Source: Deltaproteobacteria bacterium (GTDB lineage: Bacteria > Myxococcota_A > UBA9160 > UBA4427). Taken from it: a stretch of 64,000 nucleotides of DNA. Positions 6,444-15,442 of this stretch are shown here, one piece after another (positions within the stretch are counted from its first letter, which is position 1; the number at the start of each line of letters is the position of its first letter). Both the position numbers and the translations under genes were made by a program. Below the pieces are notes generated by a model. It did no database searches. It had not been told where the DNA came from and saw nothing but the letters and a program-made list of their open reading frames with translations. The DNA lies in contig JADJOR010000025.1 in the NCBI GenBank assembly GCA_016713665.1, positions 62,001 to 126,000 of the forward strand, read 5' to 3'.

Positions 6444-8725
6444 TTCTCGGCGACCAGGCCGGGGCCCGGTTGGGAACGACAGTCGCATCGGCTGGCGACG
6501 TCAATGGAGACGGATACGCGGACCTGGTTCTGGGCGCCTCTCAGTACGATGATCCAACTGTGGACGAAGGTGCTGCCTTCATTTTATTGGGCGGATGTAT
6601 TGGATGCCTGAGCGGACCTGTCTCGTCAAAGGCGGTCGCGCGGCTTGAATCCGGCGACGCGTCGAGCCTCACGGGTTATAGCGTTGCAGGCGCCGGAGAC
6701 GTCAATGGAGACGGATTCTCGGATGTGATCGCAGGGGCTCCCTATTTCGGCCCGACGGACACAGGAGCGGCATTCGTCTTCAATGGAGAGGCATCGGGGA
6801 TTTCGCCTGGAAGTCAAACTCGAGTTCTCATAGTCGATGGATTTCAGCAATACGCGGGACTGGGCTGGAGTGTCTCGAGCGCAGGGGACGTCAATGGAGA
6901 TGGATACTCCGATGTCATCATCGGTGCCCAGTTCTACGACGCTGGCGAGAATAACGAGGGCGCCGCGTTCGTGTGCTTGAGTGGCGAATTTGGCTTCGCG
7001 GATAACGGACTGTCGGCTTTGTCTGCCAACGCGCAAATCGAGTCGAATCAGCCCGGCGCATTCTTGGGGGAGAGCGTATCGAGCGCCGGGGATGTAAACG
7101 GCGATGGTTACGGCGACGTCATCGTTGGGGCCCCGAGCTATGTCGCAGGGCAATTTGGAGAGGGCGCAGCGTTCATCTTTCTGGGAGGTCCTGCCGGAAT
7201 CGCGGATGGAGACCCCTCCAACGCGGCGACCCAGCTCGAGTCCAATCGTGTCAACGGAAACCTGGGCCGGAGTGTGGCCGCTTCTGGCGATGTTAATGGC
7301 GACGGCTTTGGCGATGTCATTGTCGGAGTTCCTGGCTACGACTCCGGGCAGGGGGCCAATGGAGGTGCTGCGTTCGTATACTTGGGGCGCGCCGCCGGGA
7401 TCCCCGATGGGGGACCTAGCAATGCCGCGACGATCCTGGAGTCAAATCAACCCAATTCGTACTTCGGATACAGCGTGGCGAGCGCTGGTGATGTGAATGG
7501 CGATGGATTTTCCGATGTCGTTGTTGGGGCGTACCTCCACGAAGTGGGGCCCGAGCAAGATGAGGGGGCGGCATTCGTCTTTCATGGGAGCCCCGTTGGT
7601 ATCGCGAATGGAAGCCCAACGAATGCGGCGGCGCGCCTTGAATCAGATCAGGCTGGCGCGGGATTTGGGTGGAGCGTCGCTGGGGCAGGGGATGTCAACG
7701 GCGACGGTTTCGCAGATTTGATCGTCGGATCCCCCAGTTACCAATCGTTCGTGCAGAGCGGCGCCGCCTTCCTATTTCATGGAAGTCCCGCAGGTGTTGA
7801 AGATGGCAATCCTTCGAACGCGGATGGGCAGATCTATACCGATCAAGAGCATGCCATCGCTCTCGGATCGAGCGTTGCAGGGGCGGGCGACGTCGATGGC
7901 GATGGATTCGCCGATGTCATCGTTGGGGCGCCGAACGCCTTGAATTTCGGAAGCGGAACGCAATTCGGGGCGGGGAGCGCATTCGTGTTCCACGGGAGTG
8001 TTTCCGGCATCGTCGGCGGATTTATTCCTTTTGGGGCTGTTGGAATCGCGTCCAACCAGGAATTCGCGAGACTCGGCAGAAGCGTCGCATCTGCCGGCGA
8101 CGTCAACGGAGACGGATTCTCCGATGTCATCGTCGGGGCTTCGGGTTACGGCATTAGCGAGCCCGGCGCAGGTGCGGCATTCGTCCACCTCGGCAATGGC
8201 TACGGACGACGGGTTCTCGCGCGACAGTTCCGGGGCGACGGAAGCGGGATTTCGGTTCAGCCTTGGGGGAGTTCCTACGACGATGATTCCTTCGAGGTAC
8301 AGATGCATGCAACGCATCCGCTTGGAAGGGGTCGTGTCAAGCTCGAGGTAGAGGCGTGCGCGGCAGGTATGCCCTTTGGTTCCCCTGGATGTCTACGGCA
8401 GACGACTGCAAGCTGGGCGGACGCCGGACTTGGCGGTGTAGACCTGGCGAAGACTGTGAGTGGCCTCAGCGGCGGGAAGCACTACCGCTGGAGGGCCCGG
8501 GCCCTGTACGCGCCCTACACGATCGTCAATAGCGGGGTCGTCTCGCCGCCGAATCCGGCGCACGGTCCGTGGCGACGTCTCGCGGGTCAGGCCGTCGAGG
8601 CAGATGTTCCCGAGCCGGGTCTGTCGATTTCGGTTGGAAGCGGAATCCTGCTGATCGGTGTTCTTGGACGGCGTCGATTTCCAGGTCGAGAAGAATCAAT
8701 CGAACAGCGGCGCGTCGTTCACTGA
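6344..8725 (+). CDS. FG-GAP repeat PEP-CTERM protein, C-terminal part
   Basis: Third segment of the same gene; native homology resumes just after the G6 run at 6357-6362. It holds FG-GAP repeats six to fourteen at roughly 200-base intervals, each with a calcium-binding DVNGDGF/Y loop. Then come a beta-sandwich-like region (about residues 615-760, with CAAGMPFGSPGC) and a PEP-CTERM tail: ADVPEPG, a hydrophobic stretch and GRRRFPGR. Summed over the three segments there are fourteen repeats, which is two seven-bladed integrin-alpha-type propellers. Such proteins are surface or extracellular and bind calcium; adhesion is a reasonable inference. The first about six residues before the G6 run are not native, and there is no real start codon here. 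Confidence 0.8.
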   Translation: MARLWGAGDAGAVMVLPGSASGGANASPTPFNLILGDQAGARLGTTVASAGDVNGDGYADLVLGASQYDDPTVDEGAAFILLGGCIGCLSGPVSSKAVARLESGDASSLTGYSVAGAGDVNGDGFSDVIAGAPYFGPTDTGAAFVFNGEASGISPGSQTRVLIVDGFQQYAGLGWSVSSAGDVNGDGYSDVIIGAQFYDAGENNEGAAFVCLSGEFGFADNGLSALSANAQIESNQPGAFLGESVSSAGDVNGDGYGDVIVGAPSYVAGQFGEGAAFIFLGGPAGIADGDPSNAATQLESNRVNGNLGRSVAASGDVNGDGFGDVIVGVPGYDSGQGANGGAAFVYLGRAAGIPDGGPSNAATILESNQPNSYFGYSVASAGDVNGDGFSDVVVGAYLHEVGPEQDEGAAFVFHGSPVGIANGSPTNAAARLESDQAGAGFGWSVAGAGDVNGDGFADLIVGSPSYQSFVQSGAAFLFHGSPAGVEDGNPSNADGQIYTDQEHAIALGSSVAGAGDVDGDGFADVIVGAPNALNFGSGTQFGAGSAFVFHGSVSGIVGGFIPFGAVGIASNQEFARLGRSVASAGDVNGDGFSDVIVGASGYGISEPGAGAAFVHLGNGYGRRVLARQFRGDGSGISVQPWGSSYDDDSFEVQMHATHPLGRGRVKLEVEACAAGMPFGSPGCLRQTTASWADAGLGGVDLAKTVSGLSGGKHYRWRARALYAPYTIVNSGVVSPPNPAHGPWRRLAGQAVEADVPEPGLSISVGSGILLIGVLGRRRFPGREESIEQRRVVH

Positions 8726-8890
8726 TCTCCGAAAGAAGACGCCGAGGGCGGCGACCGCGCCCTGGTGAATTCGGACGGAAGACTGCCGCACGACCAAGGG
8801 CCTATCGATGCAATCAAGCGCAATCGAATCGCAAGGACAGACGAGCGGTTCAAGAGACGCCAGCAGCGTCGCCTCCGAAGGAGCTTGGTG

Positions 8891-9532
8891 ATGAGTCGCT
8901 GGCAATTTTTGTTCGGACTCCTTGCGGTCCTATCATGTACTAGCAACACATCAATCGCTGGAAGCGTCGACTTCGCAGAGAAGCTTGTCCGCGCCACTTA
9001 CTACGAAGGACTGCCGCCGGAGGACGCTCGCGACCTCGACTCGCACGGTTGTGCGAGATTGGCGCAGATGCTCGAGGACCGGCGGGAGCTTGCTTACCAC
9101 GCCAATATCGTGCAAGCGCTGGGCTATAGCCGAAACCAGAATGCTTTCGAAGCATTGCGAGACTTTGCCTCGATACCCCTGAGCGGCGAAGTCGATCGGG
9201 CGACCTTTCGTGCACGACTGTACCTGCCTGTCGCCATGGGCCACCTGGCTCAGTTTGACGTGCGAGCCCTCCAGTGGTTGCTCGCAAATCGACCCGATGG
9301 CGGGCAACCTGAATGGCGATTTCGGCAGGTCCGAGGTGCAGAGCTGAAGGAATTGTTGAGCGAGCAGTTTCTTACAGGCCTTGCACATTCAGGTGCGGAG
9401 CCGGCTCGAGTCGCAATCGAGGCGGCGCTCCTGGAGGGAGAAGTGGGCGCCGTAAGTTTGCGGCGAAGGAAGCACGCTCAGGCGGCGCGAGAGCTTTTCG
9501 AGCGAGGGATTCAAGAAGAGGCTGCTCGATGA
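8891..9532 (+). CDS. Exported alpha-helical (HEAT-like) protein
   Basis: The ATG at 8891 is chosen because a clean signal peptide follows (WQFLFGLLAVLSCTSNTSIAG) and GGAGCTTGG precedes it. The frame extends further upstream but without signal character. The mature part, about 190 residues, is mostly helical, with repeated leucine/alanine heptads and segments resembling HEAT repeats (HANIVQALGYSRNQNAFEAL). No catalytic motif is visible. Its TGA overlaps the ATG of the following metzincin-like gene in an ATGA junction, so the two products are made together and may interact. Specific function unknown. Confidence 0.7.
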   Translation: MSRWQFLFGLLAVLSCTSNTSIAGSVDFAEKLVRATYYEGLPPEDARDLDSHGCARLAQMLEDRRELAYHANIVQALGYSRNQNAFEALRDFASIPLSGEVDRATFRARLYLPVAMGHLAQFDVRALQWLLANRPDGGQPEWRFRQVRGAELKELLSEQFLTGLAHSGAEPARVAIEAALLEGEVGAVSLRRRKHAQAARELFERGIQEEAAR

Positions 9533-11160
9533 CCCGCGTTTCTCGACGAACCATTTCGATCTTGGTCGCGGCAATTTGCATCGTACATCTCGCTGAAAGC
9601 GGCAGTGCTGCACCTGTGGCAGACCGTCATCAGATCAAGTGGTTCGTTCATGCTGGGCTTTTGACGCCCTCGAACGACCTCGCTTACTATGAAAACCTGC
9701 TTGATGATGCTCTGGAGGACACGCAGACAATCATCGAGGGGGTTCAGGGTCCTGCGGACATAGCTTGCTGTCAGAAGCTGGATAAGCGACCCCATTCTTC
9801 GGGAGTTTCCCTGCAGATTTTCGGTAATCCAGGCGACGGGCTAGATGTGATTAATGTAGGGAGCGACTGGGCCTATCTCTTCGGGATCGGCGGCTCCGGA
9901 TCTCGGGGCTTTATCGTCGATAGTATTGCCGAGTACTTCCCGTTGGGGCTCTATACTCAAGGAGTTTGCGATTCCACTTACGACGACGATCCGAATGCTT
10001 TCATGGTCGTAACCCTCGATTCGTATGAAGCGGGATTGTTGCCGCTTTCAATCGCCCACGCTCGAGGCCACAATGCCTGCCTGCAGCATGTGTCGACGCC
10101 TGGATGTTCAATCATGCATCCGTCGACGGCGGCTGGTGGGTGTATGACTGCGAGCGAATGCGCGAGTTTCGGGGCTGCGCGTCAATCACGTTTTGGTACG
10201 TGCGAATGCCAGGCTGGCACATTTCCGGGTACGCCCGTGGCCGACGGGACGATGTGTAGTTCCACGGGACAAGTAGGGTGGTGCTCTGGCGGGGAGTGTG
10301 GGGCAAATGGAGATGATGCGACCGTTCAACTCGTGTCGGCTGGAGGGCCTGGTGCCCCGAGTGGTCAGATCGCTGACGATGCGCTTGTGGTCAGTGCCTT
10401 GACGGGTGGCTGGGTTGACGTCGGCGATCTTGGCGTGACGATCAAGGGGCTGGCTTACGACTCAAGCTCGAGCGTGCTTTACGGAATTGCCGACAGCACT
10501 GGGGACGACCGGATTGTGACGATTGATCTTCGGACCTGGTCGATCTCGACGAATCGTAGGATCACGGGCCGCGCGAATGTAACCGGGTTGACTTTCGATC
10601 CGGGTCCTACCGCGAGCGCAACTGACAATCGGCTCCTGGCGCTATTGAATCACAGCGGGCATCAAGATCTGATCAAGATCGATCCGACAACCTGGAATTC
10701 TACAGTGGCGGGTTACCTCGCCGACAATATCGGGCAGTTCTCTGACCTGGCATACGACTCAACGGGAGACACTCTATTTGTGAGCGGATCCTATCTTGTA
10801 GAGATCGACGAGTTGTCATGTAGATCGCACAACAGTCCCTGCGTTGCGACGACGGTACTGACGAATGCAGATCTCTCGATCATCACGTCGAAGCTTGCTT
10901 ATTCGTCTGAGACCAACGCACTTTACCTAGCGGGGGATGGAAACTATTTCCTGAACCCTCGAACGGTCTATCGCACGATCGATGCGACAAGTCGCGAGAT
11001 CAAGTTTTCCATCTCTGTGGATTCGTACACCGCTGGAGGGCTGGCGGCGCTCCCAGTCCCAGAGCCATGGTCGGGTCCCGGGGTGCTGGTCGTAGCGCTG
11101 TTCGCGTTTGGGCGTGGCCCGCGGCCCCGGTCCCAGTCAGGGGAAAGGGTTACGAATTGA
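9529..11160 (+). CDS. PEP-CTERM protein with degenerate metzincin domain and beta-propeller
   Basis: A 543-residue protein whose ATG overlaps the previous stop (ATGA). A signal peptide (ISILVAAICIVHLAESGSAA) is followed by a region resembling zinc metallopeptidases of the metzincin clan. It has AHARGHNACLQHV near residues 176-188, matching HExxHxxxxxH except that alanine replaces the catalytic glutamate. A likely Met-turn, CSIMHPST, follows. Residues about 260-510 are a beta-propeller-like region (LAYDSSSSVLYGIAD, LAYDSTGDTLFVSG). The end is a PEP-CTERM tail: PVPEP, a hydrophobic stretch, then RGPRPRSQ. With the glutamate gone, proteolysis is unlikely, so a binding role is more probable. The glutamate loss is a GCT codon at 10060-10062. 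Confidence 0.75.
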   Translation: MTRVSRRTISILVAAICIVHLAESGSAAPVADRHQIKWFVHAGLLTPSNDLAYYENLLDDALEDTQTIIEGVQGPADIACCQKLDKRPHSSGVSLQIFGNPGDGLDVINVGSDWAYLFGIGGSGSRGFIVDSIAEYFPLGLYTQGVCDSTYDDDPNAFMVVTLDSYEAGLLPLSIAHARGHNACLQHVSTPGCSIMHPSTAAGGCMTASECASFGAARQSRFGTCECQAGTFPGTPVADGTMCSSTGQVGWCSGGECGANGDDATVQLVSAGGPGAPSGQIADDALVVSALTGGWVDVGDLGVTIKGLAYDSSSSVLYGIADSTGDDRIVTIDLRTWSISTNRRITGRANVTGLTFDPGPTASATDNRLLALLNHSGHQDLIKIDPTTWNSTVAGYLADNIGQFSDLAYDSTGDTLFVSGSYLVEIDELSCRSHNSPCVATTVLTNADLSIITSKLAYSSETNALYLAGDGNYFLNPRTVYRTIDATSREIKFSISVDSYTAGGLAALPVPEPWSGPGVLVVALFAFGRGPRPRSQSGERVTN

Positions 11161-11402
11161 TTTAAGGGGTCCTCCCGAGACTCGCTTGGCATCAAGGGAC
11201 GCAGTGTCATCGCTGTTCCTCCGATCCCGTTCGACCGCCAGAGCCAGGTCGCACTGAACTACCTACGCGCCACGACTAAACGTCCAGGTTCTGAAAATTT
11301 CTTCATTTTAAAAAGAAAACTCTCGTTAGTTCGTGTTATAGAAAGACTGGGAATGGGCATTGGCCGAAGGCGCCACGCGTGATGGCGACCAGGAGGCAAT
11401 AA
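11161..11402. promoter_or_regulatory. AT-rich leader before the small PEP-CTERM gene
   Basis: About 240 bases with no gene. Around 11296-11345 the sequence becomes strikingly A/T-rich for this genome (ATTTTAAAAAGAAAACT), including the short inverted arms TTTCTT and AAGAAA. It ends with AGGAGG shortly before the GTG start at 11403. A promoter lying here is inference; no clear -35/-10 pair is claimed. Confidence 0.35.
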
Positions 11403-11970
11403 GTGCTGAATTTGAAGCAGGTGTCCTTTTCCCTTTGGGGCAGCGTTTTAGCTCTTTGCGTTGCGGCATCCGCACAGGCGACCCAGATAGAGTTCACCTC
11501 TATTGACCTTGCTGATACAACAGCCGGAGAAGACCTCTGGCTGTACGCATACCGCGTGAGTGACTACAACTTCCCCGCGAATTTCGGTTTCAGCATCTAC
11601 TTTGATTTGGGAGTTATGGTGCAATTGTTGACGTTTCCCCGACCTCGGCCGGACCGGATTGGGAAGTCCTTACACTCCAGCCGGACGAAGCGATCCCGCA
11701 GATGGCCTCTACGATGCCTTGGCCCTGGTCGACAACGCATCCTTAGCAGCCGCGTTCCGAGTATCGTTCGTCTGGTTTGGTGGCGTCGGCGTGGCGCCCG
11801 GCATTCAGCCGTTCGAGATTAATCATTCGACAGCCTTGGTGGGCTGCTTGGAGTGGTCGAGACTGGCACGACCTCGCCCGTTCCTGAACCGAATACGGCA
11901 ATGCTGTTGGGTCTGGGGCTCGTGACTCTCGCCACCTTGAAGACGAGACCGCCGGAGTTAGCGAACTGTC
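11403..11970 (+). pseudogene. PEP-CTERM protein gene, frameshifted at least three times
   Basis: Starts at GTG after AGGAGG with a good signal peptide (FSLWGSVLALCVAASAQA), then TQIEFTSIDLADTTAGEDLW. Continuous homology-like sequence then needs three frame changes: to the frame reading YGAIVDVSPTSAGPDWEVL (about 11622), to the one reading ADGLYDALALVDNASLAAAF (about 11695), and to the one reading SPVPEPNTAMLLGLGLVTLA (about 11850). The last is a typical PEP-CTERM motif followed by LKTRPP. No single open frame covers the gene; the longest from the start is 139 codons. Either the gene has decayed or local assembly indels are present. The exact 3' end is uncertain because the final frame runs on without a nearby stop. 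Confidence 0.6.
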
Positions 11971-12102
11971 CATTCAGAGCTGTTCCCGATGCGAGGACAA
12001 ATCCACAGTGTCATTGCGCGTTCGGCACTCGTTGTCGGTATTTATTGGGAATGGGCATCAATGGGTTTGGCTGCGCTCGGCCGGCCGTAGGGAGATATCG
12101 AG

Positions 12103-12843
12103 TTGAAAGACCTCGTCAAACGCGGCCTCGGCTATCTCGTCCTATCGCTTTCCCTATGTCTGGGGTTACTACATGCGAATTTGAGCCTGGCGGCAGATGT
12201 TACTGGCCAGGTGCGCGTGACGGATCTGACGCTAGTAAGCAGCGCGCGGGTGAGTCGGACCGCCTTTGAATACATATACCGTATTGCGGTCGATAACTCG
12301 GGCGGTGCCCTGACCGGGGTCACCGCAAACGTCACGACACCCTTAACCGAAACCGTCATCATCGACGGTAGTGTGACAGTCGGAAACCTTGCGGCCGGTG
12401 CGAGCGGGGTTTCCAGCGACACATTCACTGTTCGTCAGGATCGATCTAAGCCATTCAATCGATCGGCATTAGTGTGGACTGTTTCCGGGACATCGGCGAA
12501 TGATGTCAACGGCGTTCTGCTGCAGGGGAATCCGACCGACGCCGCGATCGAGGCGGTAGTCGACACTGATACCAAAGAGTACTTCGGACCGGCAGATTTC
12601 CTTCTGATGCAATCGGGCGTTTCTGCCGCACGGTCTGCTCTTCGTGTCATATTAAGCCCAACTGCGACGGTTGGTGGAGTTAACGCTCTTTTCGAGAGTA
12701 TCGACGCGCGAATCAAAATATCTTTGGACGGCGTGGGCATCATCGTGATCAGTTTTCCACCGTTGGATCAGAATCGGAACTGCAGGCCAAAATGGCGGCG
12801 CTACGCGCCAGTTCTGAAATCCAGAAGGTGCTGCCCGTCCTAA
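12103..12843 (+). CDS. Subtilase PEP-CTERM protein, segment 1 (signal peptide and N-terminal domain)
   Basis: TTG start after AGGGAGA. A signal peptide (LGYLVLSLSLCLGLLHANLS, then LAAD) precedes a beta-sandwich-like domain (VTGQVRVTDLTLVSSARVS). It reads about 225 native residues before homology moves to the frame that encodes ELQAKMAALRASSEIQKV from about 12777. This is the first of five frame segments that together span 12103-15717 and appear to form one gene of roughly 1,200 codons. The last few residues of this frame (arginine and proline rich) are not native. Frames change near 12770, 13240, 14540, 14640 and 15430. Confidence 0.6.
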   Translation: MKDLVKRGLGYLVLSLSLCLGLLHANLSLAADVTGQVRVTDLTLVSSARVSRTAFEYIYRIAVDNSGGALTGVTANVTTPLTETVIIDGSVTVGNLAAGASGVSSDTFTVRQDRSKPFNRSALVWTVSGTSANDVNGVLLQGNPTDAAIEAVVDTDTKEYFGPADFLLMQSGVSAARSALRVILSPTATVGGVNALFESIDARIKISLDGVGIIVISFPPLDQNRNCRPKWRRYAPVLKSRRCCPS

Positions 12844-13550
12844 AGGTTGAGCCAGCCGAATTGCCGACGGGCTATTCCGCGCCGTTGTCGGATGCTGAAA
12901 TGCTTGAAATGGATCACCATCTGGTTGCGAGGACGGTCGCCGCCGAGAACGCAAAGGGTGCCATCCTCGCTGACGGCCGTAGCCCGGCTCTGGTGATCTG
13001 GGACAACTTGGGGACTGGGATACCGAGCACTAGCAGCTTCGGCATCGCCAGCATAGATAATGAAGATTTCGCTCCCGCCCCTGCCTGCTCAGGGTCGCCA
13101 ACCCACGGGTACTCAGTCCTTGGGCTTATCGTTGGAAGAAACGCTGCTACCGGCGGAGTCTATCCCGGCACTGTGGATCTGCGTGCTGTGCCGTGCGTCG
13201 ATGCGGACCAAGCGCAAGAACGCCTTGTCAGAATAATTAGGATCTCATTAAAGAAGATTCGACTCGACCAGTCGTGCTTAATACCTCCGTTGGGAGGGGC
13301 CCAATATTCGACCAGACTGGTGCCCTCGTTAGTTTTGGAGGATGCGGACCGTACTGCGCGGAACTTGCCTCGACTTGGATTGCGCTATTGGAAGGCGCCG
13401 GCATTCGCGACAAGTTTCTGCATGCGACGGCAGCCGGTAACAATTTTGGCCTGGATGCAGCAGACAGCTTTGAGTTTAACGCCGCGGCGATTACACCAGG
13501 GTTATCCTCTTCTAGCGGGGATCCTGTCTCGAACCTTACGAATCTCTTGA
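12792..13550 (+). CDS. Subtilase PEP-CTERM protein, segment 2 (His-box region)
   Basis: Second frame segment of the subtilase gene. It encodes the propeptide-like stretch LPVLKVEPAELPTGYSAPL. Next come LVIWDNLGTGIPSTSSFGIA, where the catalytic Asp region would be expected, and THGYSVLGLIVGRNAATGG, which fits the HGxxVAG box of S8 peptidases. Native sequence ends near 13240; beyond it the frame is noise while segment 3 resumes with EDSTRPVVLNTSVG. It is not an independent gene. Confidence 0.55.
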   Translation: MAALRASSEIQKVLPVLKVEPAELPTGYSAPLSDAEMLEMDHHLVARTVAAENAKGAILADGRSPALVIWDNLGTGIPSTSSFGIASIDNEDFAPAPACSGSPTHGYSVLGLIVGRNAATGGVYPGTVDLRAVPCVDADQAQERLVRIIRISLKKIRLDQSCLIPPLGGAQYSTRLVPSLVLEDADRTARNLPRLGLRYWKAPAFATSFCMRRQPVTILAWMQQTALSLTPRRLHQGYPLLAGILSRTLRIS

Positions 13551-14578
13551 TTACCCAGAGCCGCGACGTTGATACCGCTTTGTCGCCCAAGCTACGTGCC
13601 GGATCCGTGAGCGACTTTAGCAGTACGAACGGGAATATATCCGCGATCGGAAACGGCGTTAATTCAGCGAGTCAAGAAGCGGTGCATATGGCCTCCGGGC
13701 CGTCGTCAGCCTCCAACGCCATTGAAGACCGCGGAACGTCTTTTGCTACCCCGCAAGTAGCCGGGCTGGCCGCCTATCTGTTTGCGATAGACCCAACCCT
13801 GAGCATCTCGACGGTTAAGAACATCATATTGACATCCGCGGCACCAGCAAGCGGCGGGCCACCATCGCTCGACAGCTACGCTGCGGTATTAAGCGTCGAC
13901 AAGGGGATTACGCCTTCTGGCGCACCCGTGCGCATGGCGCTTCTCGATGTCATACCCGCCGGTCAAGTCGAGTTTGCGTATCCCGAATTCCTCCTTTTCT
14001 TGGACGAATATGCGCAGCGCATCGCGAATCTGAACGGGAAAACAAACATTGAGCCGGACTATTCCCGCTATGATCTTAATGGCGACGGATTCACCGCCGG
14101 AGCCGATGGCAGCAGGTTTGATCTTGACGCTGACGGAGTGATCGACACATCCGAGCAAGAACTCACCGATCTTCAGATACTTTGCTATTTCGCCAATGGT
14201 CCGCTGTTTTCGGGCAGCCAGGCAGACGTTCGGCAGGCAATCGACGAGGTCAAAACGCAGTTTCCAACCACTGATCTCGATTGCCCATCCCTCGAAATAC
14301 TCGTCCAGACAAATGACCCCGGAGGTCCGTTCGATACTGCGTTCGCAAGCTTCGACTCGAAAGTTTCGGTCAACGACGCCGGAAGGGTGGCGTTCTCCGG
14401 CTCTAACTCAGTCGGCGCAAGCGCCGGATTTTCCACAATAAAGCCCGGGCGTCCCACTCGCTTCAGTTTCGAATCGACCTTCAATCAAAGGCGGTTTTCA
14501 GGTGCCTCAATCAACGACAAGCAGCCGTCGGAGGCAGCGTTTAGGAGCTTGTGCCCGGAGCCCCGCCGACGTACTTGA
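13274..14578 (+). CDS. Subtilase PEP-CTERM protein, segment 3 (oxyanion and catalytic Ser region)
   Basis: Third segment of the S8 subtilase. It carries HATAAGNNFG, matching the oxyanion-hole Asn box, and GTSFATPQVAGLAAYLF, the canonical catalytic serine box. Downstream come a dockerin or EF-hand-like stretch (YDLNGDGFTAGADGSRFDLD) and then the first NxxGxxAF-type repeat (SVNDAGRVAFSGSN). This is the part that fixes the family: a secreted serine endopeptidase anchored by a PEP-CTERM tail. The frame loses homology near 14540. Whether the enzyme is made depends on whether the breaks are real. Confidence 0.7.
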   Translation: MLNTSVGRGPIFDQTGALVSFGGCGPYCAELASTWIALLEGAGIRDKFLHATAAGNNFGLDAADSFEFNAAAITPGLSSSSGDPVSNLTNLLITQSRDVDTALSPKLRAGSVSDFSSTNGNISAIGNGVNSASQEAVHMASGPSSASNAIEDRGTSFATPQVAGLAAYLFAIDPTLSISTVKNIILTSAAPASGGPPSLDSYAAVLSVDKGITPSGAPVRMALLDVIPAGQVEFAYPEFLLFLDEYAQRIANLNGKTNIEPDYSRYDLNGDGFTAGADGSRFDLDADGVIDTSEQELTDLQILCYFANGPLFSGSQADVRQAIDEVKTQFPTTDLDCPSLEILVQTNDPGGPFDTAFASFDSKVSVNDAGRVAFSGSNSVGASAGFSTIKPGRPTRFSFESTFNQRRFSGASINDKQPSEAAFRSLCPEPRRRT

Positions 14579-14635
14579 TCCGCAGCTGGCAGTCTCCCAA
14601 CAATAGGACGCTCGTAGGTAGATCGAGCGGGATTA

Positions 14636-15442
14636 TTGGCGGGTTATGTAGCGGGGAAATCGCGCGGGTCAGACATGTCAGACAACCTTCGACTGCCCGA
14701 TTCAGTTTTCCCGGGACAATTGGATTTCGCAGCTTGTTTGATCGGACCTCCATCACCGTTCGATTCTGCCACGTTCTGGCTTGATATGAATGATGACGGA
14801 GTTGTCGCCTTCCTAGCTCTCGTAGACGATTCTACCGCCAGCGCATTGTTCGCAGGACGAGACGAGTCAGATCTTCGCGAGTTGGTGAAGTTCCCTCAGT
14901 TTAGCTCGCCAGCGATTCGCCCTCAGATCTCTGATACAGGCAAAGTCGTCTTCCGAGATCACAACGGTTCGGTCGTCGTAGTTTCTACTTCGGGAAATGC
15001 GCAAGAAGTCGTCGCAGCAGCCCCAGCTTTTACCGGAATAGGGGATCGCCCCGGGATTTCTTCTGACGGAAATTTTGTGGCATTCACCGCAACGAGAGAC
15101 TCCCTGGCTGGCGTGTTTATCGCCAGACCAGAAGGAGCGACGACGCAGGAGCCATTGAAGGTGATTGGAACCGAGGGAGATCAAGCAACGCCTCAAGGTG
15201 CGTTCTCGGCGTTCGCGACATCGCGGAGGTATGCAGTAGCTGCCCGCCCAGGCGCAGCACCTGGTAGCACCGTGCTGAGCTTGGTATTCGCAGCTACGAG
15301 GACCTTCACCCCATTCCAAACGGGAGTGACAGAATCACGCGAAGGTGTCTATCGAATGAGCGTCGAAGTATTCGCCGGAGGCGGATTCTCTATAGTGGAG
15401 GATCCACAGGCGATAGTCGAGGTGGGAAGGTACTCCCATTGA
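14636..15442 (+). CDS. Subtilase PEP-CTERM protein, segment 4 (NxxGxxAF repeats)
   Basis: Fourth segment. It continues the tandem repeats begun in segment 3 with MNDDGVVAFLALVDD, ISDTGKVVFRDHNG and ISSDGNFVAFTATRD. These are the beta-propeller-like NxxGxxAF repeats found in choice-of-anchor proteins. A short piece between segments 3 and 4 (about 14551-14650) reads best in yet another frame. The segment ends at a TGA at 15440-15442, immediately before homology resumes in segment 5. It has no own start signal, so it should be read as part of 12103-15717. Confidence 0.55.
   Translation: MAGYVAGKSRGSDMSDNLRLPDSVFPGQLDFAACLIGPPSPFDSATFWLDMNDDGVVAFLALVDDSTASALFAGRDESDLRELVKFPQFSSPAIRPQISDTGKVVFRDHNGSVVVVSTSGNAQEVVAAAPAFTGIGDRPGISSDGNFVAFTATRDSLAGVFIARPEGATTQEPLKVIGTEGDQATPQGAFSAFATSRRYAVAARPGAAPGSTVLSLVFAATRTFTPFQTGVTESREGVYRMSVEVFAGGGFSIVEDPQAIVEVGRYSH

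Noticed and set aside
5479..8160. Regular repeats of about 200 bases that might be read as a CRISPR or DNA repeat array
   Set aside because: They encode FG-GAP protein repeats; spacing and sequence vary as in a coding repeat.
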